Positions 1 through 6,499 of a DNA stretch of 64,000 nt are shown here, piece after piece. Location: assembly GCA_024654525.1 (NCBI GenBank), contig JANLHI010000021.1:1-64000 (forward strand), given 5' to 3'. The first letter of the stretch is position 1. Each line of letters begins with the position of its first letter. The notes beneath the pieces are model-generated. The model had not been told where the DNA came from, did no database searches, and worked only from the letters and a program-made list of their open reading frames with translations. The position numbers and the translations under genes are program-made. This stretch comes from Patescibacteria group bacterium (GTDB lineage: Bacteria; Patescibacteria; Paceibacteria; UBA6257; 2-01-FULL-56-20).

Positions 1-19
1 CTTTATCACTATACTCTCC

Positions 20-1726
20 ATGTCTTTAGCTGAAACCAGAACTTGTCAAAGTTGTCGTGCGTCATTTGAAATTGACGCTCAAGATTTTGCGTTTTATGAA
101 AAGATAAAAGTCCCGCCACCGACGTGGTGTCCTTCGTGCCGATTTATGCGGCGGCTTTCATTTTATCAAGAACGTAACCTCTACAAACGAACTTGCGATC
201 TTTGCAATAAAGAAACGCTTTCGCACCTCCATCCCGATATCAAAAACGTCTATTGCCCGCGCTGTTGGTTCAGTGATGATTGGGATCCCGGTTCCTTCTC
301 TCGGGAATACGACCCGAACACTCCGTTCATGCAGCAAGTAGCTGAGCTCATCCGTGACACCCCGAAGATAGCGCGAAGCGTCGAGCAGTCCACACTCGTA
401 AATTCGGACTACATCAACCACGCTGGCATGTGTAAAAACTGCTACCTTATTTTCGACTCCGATCATTGTGAGAATGTTCTCTACTCGACATTCTTGGTTG
501 AAGTAAAAGACACTATGGACTGCTTCGCGTTAATTAATAGCGAGCTCTGCTACGGAAACGTAGTCTGTGGAAGATGCTCTCGAGTGTTCTTTTCCGAAGA
601 TTGCCCCGACTGCATGGATGTATGGTTTTCGAAAGACTGTAGAGGATGTATGAGCTGCTTCGGATGCATTGGACTTCGCAAGAAAAAATATCATTTCTTT
701 AACGAACCCCTCTCCAAGGAGGAATACGAAAAACGGCTAGGTGAACTTGAACTGCACTCGCGAAGTGGACTCGCGGAAGCCGCAGAAAAACGCAGGCATT
801 TTTGGCTTTCAAAACCCCATCGCTATGCACACTTGGGCTCAAAAAACGTAAACGTCACAGGCGATTATGTGTTCACGGGATCAAAAAATTCAAAAGATCT
901 CTACCACGCATTTGGCGTGGAAGACAGTCGGTACTGCCAATTTGTCGGCATGCCTCCCACGAAAGACTGCTACGACTACACAAGGTGGGGCAATGGCGCA
1001 GAGCGCATATATGAAAGCCTCATTGTCGGACAGGGTGTACGGGATGTAAGATTCAGCATCCAAACATGGGGCGAAGTATTCGATGCCGAATATTGCTTCT
1101 GGGTGACATCATCCTCTCATATGTTCGGCTGTGCGAATATCCGGAAAAAGGAGTACTGCATTTTAAACAAGCAATATTCAAAAGAATCCTTCGACAAGCT
1201 CAGGATAAAAATAATAGAAGATATGAACGAGCACCCCTACAAGGATGCCGTAGGCATCGAATATAAATATGGGGAATTCTTCCCGATCGAACTGAATCTC
1301 CACGCCTATAACGAAACGCAGGCACAAGACCTCTTTCCGCTTCAAGAGGAAGAAGCAAAGAAAAAAGGCTATTCGTGGAGAGAACTACCATTCCCAAACA
1401 TAGCACCCACACTCGCCGCCGTGCAGGTGCCCGATAGCATTCACGACGTGCAAGACTCAATTTTGAACGAAATAATCGAATGCGAATTGTGCAAACGACC
1501 GTTCCGGATAGTAAAGCCGGAGCTCGATCTTCTCCGCCGCTTTGAACTCCCCGTTCCCGTACAGTGCTTCAGTTGCCGGCATCTTGCCCGCTGGTCAAGA
1601 ATAAATCCTCCCCGGCTTTGGGACCGCACATGCGCGAAATGTAACGCGCCAATTAAGACGTCTTATGCTCCGGATCGTCCGGAAATCGTGTACTGTGAGC
1701 AGTGCTATAACGCGGAGGTTGTCTAG
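20..1726 (+). CDS. Cysteine-rich, internally duplicated zinc-ribbon protein (hypothetical)
   Basis: A 568-residue protein of unknown function. Both ends carry the same module: a CxxC, then a WCPSC or QCFSC pair, then TCDLC or TCAKC, then YCPRC or YCEQC. This looks like a duplicated multi-knuckle zinc-binding domain (roughly residues 8-82 and 485-565). The middle is also duplicated: FGCIGLRKKKYHFFN near residue 215 resembles FGCANIRKKEYCILN near residue 372, each followed by a SKE-x-x-(Y/F)-(E/D)-K-(R/L) segment. Between these lie many spaced cysteines (CxxCxxxxF type), possibly a Cys-rich solenoid. No signal peptide or membrane segment is visible, so a cytoplasmic location is likely. I believe relatives occur in parcubacterial genomes, but I cannot assign a role. 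The start ATG lies 19 bases inside the window, so an upstream extension cannot be fully excluded. Confidence 0.8.
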   Translation: MSLAETRTCQSCRASFEIDAQDFAFYEKIKVPPPTWCPSCRFMRRLSFYQERNLYKRTCDLCNKETLSHLHPDIKNVYCPRCWFSDDWDPGSFSREYDPNTPFMQQVAELIRDTPKIARSVEQSTLVNSDYINHAGMCKNCYLIFDSDHCENVLYSTFLVEVKDTMDCFALINSELCYGNVVCGRCSRVFFSEDCPDCMDVWFSKDCRGCMSCFGCIGLRKKKYHFFNEPLSKEEYEKRLGELELHSRSGLAEAAEKRRHFWLSKPHRYAHLGSKNVNVTGDYVFTGSKNSKDLYHAFGVEDSRYCQFVGMPPTKDCYDYTRWGNGAERIYESLIVGQGVRDVRFSIQTWGEVFDAEYCFWVTSSSHMFGCANIRKKEYCILNKQYSKESFDKLRIKIIEDMNEHPYKDAVGIEYKYGEFFPIELNLHAYNETQAQDLFPLQEEEAKKKGYSWRELPFPNIAPTLAAVQVPDSIHDVQDSILNEIIECELCKRPFRIVKPELDLLRRFELPVPVQCFSCRHLARWSRINPPRLWDRTCAKCNAPIKTSYAPDRPEIVYCEQCYNAEVV

Positions 1727-1913
1727 AAATGAGAAATATAGAGAATAATGAACCGCGAACTACAAAAACTTATATTAAAAATCATTGCCGATAATAAGGG
1801 CATTACCACATGGACTATTTATCATCCTTTCCATTCTCATTAGCATAGTTGCGCTCACTGTTAGTATCATCGCTTTAAATAAACCCTCTTAGCTAAGAGT
1901 CATTTATCCACCC

Positions 1914-1941
1914 TTGACACCCCTCCCCTTCGGCATAGGAT
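1914..1941 (+). promoter_or_regulatory. Sigma-70-like promoter of the B12-riboswitch transcript
   Basis: TTGACA at 1914-1919 is followed after 16 bases by TAGGAT at 1936-1941. Transcription would start near 1948, about 80 bases before the riboswitch core folds and about 420 bases before the first codon of the transcobalamin-like gene. The same -35/-10 pattern occurs before the HigB operon and, on the other strand, before rpsL and tuf. Confidence 0.65.
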
Positions 1942-2008
1942 GACAATACGAGTTGCGAGTTTTCGAAACTAGGCAACTTCTTAAAAACTAATCCAAGAGA
2001 TACCTGTT

Positions 2009-2205
2009 ATCGCATAAATGCGATGATACGGTAAAACCCGCCGTCGCGAAACGCTATGGCGAGATAAAACCCGCCTGTGTTCATGCGAACTATGGCGAGG
2101 CGAAGTGGGGAAGCGGGTGAGAATCCCGCACAGTGCCGCTACGGTGAAGTCCCGCCTGTGTTCAATAGAACTTCGGCGAGACACAAGTCCGAGTACCACT
2201 CTTTG
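2009..2205 (+). promoter_or_regulatory. Cobalamin (adenosyl-B12) riboswitch aptamer
   Basis: The conserved core is present: GGGGAA at 2107-2112, GGGTGAGAATCCC at 2115-2127, then GTGCCGCTACGGTGA at 2133-2147, corresponding to the family's GGTGAAA-TCC and CCCGCAACTGTAA blocks, and CAAGTCCGAGTACC at 2184-2197, corresponding to the AAGTC(C/A)GGA-ACC block. Upstream is a perfect hairpin, ATCGCAT-AA-ATGCGAT, at 2009-2024. The peripheral arm between the core blocks, at 2151-2178, is a hairpin repeat also found twice upstream. The core call is firm; the outer limits are approximate. Confidence 0.82.
2037..2178 (+). repeat. Three copies of a CCCGCC...GGCGAG hairpin repeat in and before the riboswitch
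   Basis: Copies lie at 2037-2063, 2070-2099 and 2151-2180. Each begins CCCGCC and ends GGCGAG around an inner stem: GCG-AAA-CGC in copy 1, GTTC-ATGC-GAAC in copy 2 and GTTC-AATA-GAAC in copy 3. Copies 2 and 3 share CCCGCCTGTGTTC exactly. Copy 3 forms an arm of the riboswitch itself. Confidence 0.7.
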
Positions 2206-2223
2206 GAATGTTTCGTGTGCGTC

Positions 2224-2312
2224 CCCGCATTCTGCGGGGCAAGTCTCTCGAGCAAGAGGCAAGCCTGTTTGTCGAACAGACTCCCCCTTGCGGTGGGTTT
2301 TTTATTTCCGAA
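2224..2312 (+). terminator. Expression platform with hairpins and U-tract after the riboswitch
   Basis: After the aptamer come the hairpin CCCGC-ATTCT-GCGGG around 2224-2239, a CTGTT-TGTCG-AACAG hairpin around 2265-2279, and a GC-rich CCCCC...GGTGGG segment followed by TTTTTTATTT ending near 2310. The last looks like an intrinsic terminator that could be formed or prevented depending on B12 binding. The exact alternative pairings were not modelled. Confidence 0.5.
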
Positions 2313-2365
2313 TAAATTCCCCATCGTAGTATTAATTATAAAAAGCGGATGATCCGCTTCGTCTC

Positions 2366-4225
2366 ATGAAAAAAAAGTTATTCGCGAGTATTCTACTCGC
2401 CACGTTCCTTGCAAACACGTTTGTAGCAGCAATTCCCGTGCACGGCGACACAAACACTTCAATTACTTATCTGAAGTCAAAGCCACTCACCCCATGGACC
2501 ATCATGGCGCTTATCGCCGCGGGAGAATCTCCCTCGCTTGATTCGCTCAAAACTCTCCCTGAAAACGGAAAGGCGATTGATTATGAAGCGCCTATTCTCG
2601 CCATTACTTCCGCCAATAAAGATCCCCGCACATTCGGAAGCGAAGATTATGTCGCAAAACTCAAAGGATTTTCGGATGGCATTCAACTCGGCGACACCAC
2701 GATTTTGAATGATGACGTATTCGGTATTCTTGCGCTTGTCGCCGCAGGAGAACCGAAGGACGGCGACATAATTTCGCAGACGACGCAGTTCCTCCGTAAC
2801 CATCAGAATGGCGATGGAGGATGGGGATATGCCGTGGGTGGTACGAGCGATACTAATACCACCGCCGCCGCAGTCATGGCGCTTGCCTCAACGGGAATGC
2901 CCTCGAGCGAAGAGCCGATAGTGAACGCGCTTGAATACCTGAAAGCCGCGCAGAACGGCGATGGGGGGTTTCCTTACGACCCCAAGAGCGAATGGGGTAC
3001 GGATTCGGACTCATCTTCGGACGCATGGGTAATCATGGCAATTAAGAGCGCAGGGCAAGATCCTTCCTCGTGGCAAAAGGAAGGCGGAACACCCATCTCC
3101 AACCTTGCTACGTTTGAAGACGAATCGGGGTTTTATCTCTATCAACCCGGCAACTCCGAAGATTCATTCAGCCCTACCACTACTTCATACTCACTGATTG
3201 CTCTCGCGGGAAAATTCTTTCCGCTCCATACCATCACACCCACAACACCCACGTCCGTACATTATTCCTACAGAATAGAAGGAAAAACGCAGGGGCTTTG
3301 CGCGGGAGAATCGGACGGACTCAAAGCAATTGATTCGATACCGACCGCCGGCGATGCATGCGGTATTACCTATCATATCCAAGAATCCTCACTTGGTTCC
3401 TATGTCGACGAAATTGCTACGGAAAAAGCGGAAGGTTCTTCGGGATGGATGTATACCGTGAACAATGAACCTCCGAGTGTCGGCGCAAGCGACTACACAT
3501 TGTCCGCAGGGGATGGAATAATTTGGTATTACGGCGTGTATGGCGACGAACTCCTTCGTCTTACATTGAATACCACAAGTACTTCTGCAGGCACTCCCAT
3601 TTCGGGCACCGTGGCAACCTACCATGCACATGCATGGACTCCCCTTGCAGATGCGGTAGTACGCACCACGACCGCGTCCACCACCACCGACGGCACGGGA
3701 ACATTTTCACTCACGCTTCCCGAAGGGATACACTCCCTTGTCGCGGAAGCTCCTCGGCATATTCGCAGTAATATGGAGAAGATAATGGTGGGCACTCCCG
3801 ACGCCACTGCAATCGAGCTCAGCGTCACTATTCCCGAATCCCAAAATACAGGAGGGGGTAACACGGGGGGGAACGGTGGGACTGGAGGAGGCGGTTCTTC
3901 TCAAGGCGTATCGATTATGGTAGAAACAGGCACGGAAGATGGGGGCCTTGATTTCGGTTCGCTTGGGATAGGCGCCTCACAAAAGAAAACTATTACTATA
4001 AAGAATCGTGGCAATAAAAAACTTGCCATGCAGGCGGTAGTCGGCGGGGATGACATATTCAGAAGCTATCTCTTTCTTGACGGAAAAACATGGCGCGTAT
4101 TCCATGTTGCAGTGGATCCCGGAGCATCAGTCGCACCCGAAACATCGCTTCGCATCCCATCCGCGTATTCCGCAGCAGGTATAAAAAAGGGATCACTTGT
4201 ATTCTGGGCGGTGCCTACGGAATAA
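2366..4225 (+). CDS. Secreted transcobalamin-like B12-binding protein (alpha-barrel + DUF4430)
   Basis: This 619-residue protein begins with a signal peptide (about 1-27). Residues about 33-285 hold alpha/alpha-toroid (terpene cyclase/prenyltransferase-type) repeats, with NGDGGWGY near 148 and NGDGGFPY near 197. Residues about 299-393 match DUF4430, the beta domain that ends animal transcobalamin and intrinsic factor. Then come an Ig-like or carboxypeptidase-regulatory-like domain (about 397-486), a Gly-rich linker (about 495-510) and a C-terminal DUF1573-like beta domain (about 514-619). The barrel-plus-DUF4430 order is that of eukaryotic B12 carriers, and the gene sits directly behind a cobalamin riboswitch. 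I infer that it captures corrinoids outside the cell. No LPXTG or C-terminal membrane helix is visible. The next gene, 18 bases downstream, is a membrane-anchored protein and probably co-transcribed. B12 binding is inferred, not shown. Confidence 0.75.
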   Translation: MKKKLFASILLATFLANTFVAAIPVHGDTNTSITYLKSKPLTPWTIMALIAAGESPSLDSLKTLPENGKAIDYEAPILAITSANKDPRTFGSEDYVAKLKGFSDGIQLGDTTILNDDVFGILALVAAGEPKDGDIISQTTQFLRNHQNGDGGWGYAVGGTSDTNTTAAAVMALASTGMPSSEEPIVNALEYLKAAQNGDGGFPYDPKSEWGTDSDSSSDAWVIMAIKSAGQDPSSWQKEGGTPISNLATFEDESGFYLYQPGNSEDSFSPTTTSYSLIALAGKFFPLHTITPTTPTSVHYSYRIEGKTQGLCAGESDGLKAIDSIPTAGDACGITYHIQESSLGSYVDEIATEKAEGSSGWMYTVNNEPPSVGASDYTLSAGDGIIWYYGVYGDELLRLTLNTTSTSAGTPISGTVATYHAHAWTPLADAVVRTTTASTTTDGTGTFSLTLPEGIHSLVAEAPRHIRSNMEKIMVGTPDATAIELSVTIPESQNTGGGNTGGNGGTGGGGSSQGVSIMVETGTEDGGLDFGSLGIGASQKKTITIKNRGNKKLAMQAVVGGDDIFRSYLFLDGKTWRVFHVAVDPGASVAPETSLRIPSAYSAAGIKKGSLVFWAVPTE

Positions 4226-4243
4226 TCGCGAATCACTCATCTC

Positions 4244-4792
4244 ATGCTCAATACTACAAATAGCCGCCTTATACTCGGAGCAATTGCTGCAATTGCGCTA
4301 CTTATTATTCCGTTTACTTTTGTGCGCGCAATCGGCATTACCGCACTTCCCTCCGAAATTACGATAACAGTGTCGCGAGGAGAAAATACCACAGCCCACC
4401 TTACCGTTCAGAATCCCTCGCGCGAGGTCGCGATATTTGAAGTCTATCCCGATGACCTTGATACCATGATCATACCGATCCCCTCGCGGTTTACGCTTGA
4501 ATCAGCCGAAACGCGCGTAATAGAAATAAAACTTATCCCAAAACAAGAAGGAGTATTTACCACCAATCTTTCTGTTCTTGCACGTCCCATTACTGACCCA
4601 CTTCTCGGCATTGGAAGCGGTCTTAAGATTCCCATCAATATCACCGTCACCGCACCACGCACTATGTCGCTTGCATCAATAATTTCCCTCTCATCACCTC
4701 TGGGAATCATTGTTGCGCTTCTTGCAACACTTGCAGTATGTATTTATGCGTTTCATCGTGCACTTAAAAAAAGAACCGCAGAGCGGTATTAA
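4244..4792 (+). CDS. Membrane-anchored extracellular Ig-like protein
   Basis: The protein has 182 residues. An N-terminal signal helix (about 9-29) is followed by a beta-rich domain of about 100 residues (starting ITALPSEITITVSRG) that resembles bacterial Ig-like or MSP-type folds. A single transmembrane helix (about 148-170) and a short basic cytoplasmic tail (KKRTAERY) follow. It lies 18 bases after the transcobalamin-like gene and is presumably under the same B12 riboswitch. A plausible role is to hold or dock the secreted B12-binding protein at the cell surface, but this rests only on topology and position. No enzyme motif is visible. Confidence 0.6.
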   Translation: MLNTTNSRLILGAIAAIALLIIPFTFVRAIGITALPSEITITVSRGENTTAHLTVQNPSREVAIFEVYPDDLDTMIIPIPSRFTLESAETRVIEIKLIPKQEGVFTTNLSVLARPITDPLLGIGSGLKIPINITVTAPRTMSLASIISLSSPLGIIVALLATLAVCIYAFHRALKKRTAERY

Positions 4793-4815
4793 TTGACACC
4801 TCTTTATAAAGCCGT

Positions 4816-5274
4816 TTATTGCGAAATACGTCCGAGAAGAGGAATGCGTGAAAACGCACGTTCCAATCCCCACATATGTCCCGCGCGCAACGCAGAGAGA
4901 AGGAGTAGCGCCGCGGCATAGATAATATGTTCATCCACAATATACGAGTGCGCGTTCGGATAGGGAAACTCAAGAATCGGAAGATAGTAGAGCACCATCA
5001 TCAACGCACCGAGGATACCACTCCACCGCACCCCGATGCCTAAAATAAGAGATGCTCCGATAAGGGTTAATCCCCACTCGTTTATAAAGTTGGTAAACGG
5101 AAGCAATGCGGGGCTCGCAAGTGCGTTATAGAATCCAGGAAATGTTTTTGCAGATTGAAGATATCCAACCGCAGACCATGCAGGATTCATTATTTTGACA
5201 ATACCTGCGTAGAAAAACATCCACCCCGTTGTGATGCGAAGTAGAAACACCGCTATTTTCGCATTACGTCTCAT
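4816..5274 (-). CDS. DoxX family membrane protein
   Basis: A 152-residue protein with about four hydrophobic helices. The N-terminal RITTGWMFFYAGIVKIMNP and the later GxxLILGIGVRWSG stretch fit the DoxX family, small membrane proteins linked in some bacteria to thiol or oxidative stress. It is convergent to the preceding B12 surface genes and is the last gene of the minus-strand run coming from nrdJ. A role in B12 uptake is not indicated; position is the only link. Confidence 0.72.
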   Translation of the reverse strand: MRRNAKIAVFLLRITTGWMFFYAGIVKIMNPAWSAVGYLQSAKTFPGFYNALASPALLPFTNFINEWGLTLIGASLILGIGVRWSGILGALMMVLYYLPILEFPYPNAHSYIVDEHIIYAAALLLLSALRAGHMWGLERAFSRIPLLGRISQ

Positions 5275-5285
5275 TATATGAATAA

Positions 5286-5867
5286 TTATACCACAATCTT
5301 CTTATCCACACCACCCACAATTGCCGGTTCGAGCGCTCTATTTACCACCACCCACCGATAGATGAGCGGACTAAGTAATGCACTTAATGTTACGTTTCCC
5401 GCAAGGTGCATAAGGGTAAACGGAATCTGACCCACAAGCGCCCCCATAAAGGGCTGACCAAAGAGAAGAGGCCCCATGGTTAGTCCTGTAATTGCATCAT
5501 AGAGAATCGTGCCTCCTGCGGCGTATACTGCATAGTAGAGAGGGCTATTATTTTTCGAACGGAGAAACCACGCCGCACTCATGCCCACTATGCCGTACGC
5601 GGTCGCGGTAAGCAAAGTCCATATTCCTCCGGTTCCCGTCACTAAATCGTAGAGGATAATATTCCCCGCCCCGAAGAGGAATCCCACAAGATATCCGTGA
5701 TGTTTTGCAAACGGCATCACGGTAGCCATGATTGGCTCCACATTCGGCGCACGGAAAGGTATGAGGCGCAATATAAGACAAAATATAATCCCCACACCAT
5801 ACTTCAGCGCATCGCTTCGAAAGCGAAACCGGTGAAATTGTTTTTTTGCTGTTTCCATGTTCATCAT
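5286..5867 (-). CDS. ECF-type transporter substrate-binding (S) component, probably for corrinoids
   Basis: About 193 residues with around six hydrophobic helices. The region APNVEPIMATVMPFAKHHG followed by GFLFGAGNIILYD is typical of ECF S components, which bind a vitamin in the membrane and hand it to a shared energising module. It starts just after the stop of the corrinoid adenosyltransferase gene and lies in the same minus-strand run as the B12-dependent nrdJ. Substrate specificity for B12 is inferred from this context. No T or A subunit genes are in the window, so it would depend on a shared module elsewhere. The start is chosen at the Met cluster at 5867 or 5858, because longer starts overlap the upstream gene. 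Confidence 0.7.
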   Translation of the reverse strand: MMNMETAKKQFHRFRFRSDALKYGVGIIFCLILRLIPFRAPNVEPIMATVMPFAKHHGYLVGFLFGAGNIILYDLVTGTGGIWTLLTATAYGIVGMSAAWFLRSKNNSPLYYAVYAAGGTILYDAITGLTMGPLLFGQPFMGALVGQIPFTLMHLAGNVTLSALLSPLIYRWVVVNRALEPAIVGGVDKKIVV

Positions 5868-5871
5868 TATA

Positions 5872-6393
5872 TCAGTATTCGACTCCTTTTGCCCCCTGCA
5901 CTCCTTCCGCATATGGATGTTTTATTTCTCTCATTTCAGTAACTAAATCCGCTACTTCAATAAAACTCAAGGGAGCGTCTCTTCCAGTAAAAATAAGATG
6001 CTCCACTTTTGATTCCGCTTTTATTCTCACCACATTAACCTCTTGTTCGGTGATAAGCCCAAGTGCTATCGCATTATGCACTTCATCAAGTATTACTGCA
6101 TCCCACTCTCCGGAAAGGATTTCCTTTTCCGCATAGGCAAGCGCTTCTCTTGCCGCACGCGCATGTTCTTCGCGAGGCAAAGTATCGCCCAAAATTCCCA
6201 CAAACCCCTTCCCCATTTTCACTATTTTAAATTTCGGCGCAAGCAATTTTGAAGCATCATCCTCTCCGCTTCGCCACGGGCCTTTGATAAACTGCACCAT
6301 GAGCACCCTCTTCCCGTCGCCCACGAGCCGCATCGCCTGTCCCAATGCCGCCGTAGTCTTACCTTTCCCATTACCGGTGAAAATAAGAAACAT
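5872..6393 (-). CDS. cobA: Corrinoid adenosyltransferase (CobA/BtuR type)
   Basis: A protein of 173 residues that transfers the adenosyl group of ATP to cob(I)alamin, giving the coenzyme needed by the neighbouring class II ribonucleotide reductase. The P-loop TGNGKGKTTAALGQAMR sits at the N-terminus, QFIKGPWRSGED follows near residue 35, and VILDEVHNAIALGL matches the family's DE motif. The chosen start is ATG 6393; a TTG 21 bases upstream would add seven residues. De novo corrin-ring synthesis genes are absent nearby, so it probably serves salvage of imported corrinoid. Family length is about 170-200 residues, so the gene looks complete. Confidence 0.9.
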   Translation of the reverse strand: MFLIFTGNGKGKTTAALGQAMRLVGDGKRVLMVQFIKGPWRSGEDDASKLLAPKFKIVKMGKGFVGILGDTLPREEHARAAREALAYAEKEILSGEWDAVILDEVHNAIALGLITEQEVNVVRIKAESKVEHLIFTGRDAPLSFIEVADLVTEMREIKHPYAEGVQGAKGVEY

Positions 6394-6499
6394 ACTCGTC
6401 ACACTTATGACCAATAACCTATAATAGAATTCAATCTCATGAAATTTATTGAACTTGGTTATTAGTTATCAGTATTCCGTGTTATAAGTTTCCGTGCAG

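Noticed and set aside
1748..1894. Small split frame: a helical start followed, one frame over, by a membrane-like stretch ending LNKPS
   Set aside because: It could be a frameshifted small membrane gene, but it is too short and has no family support.
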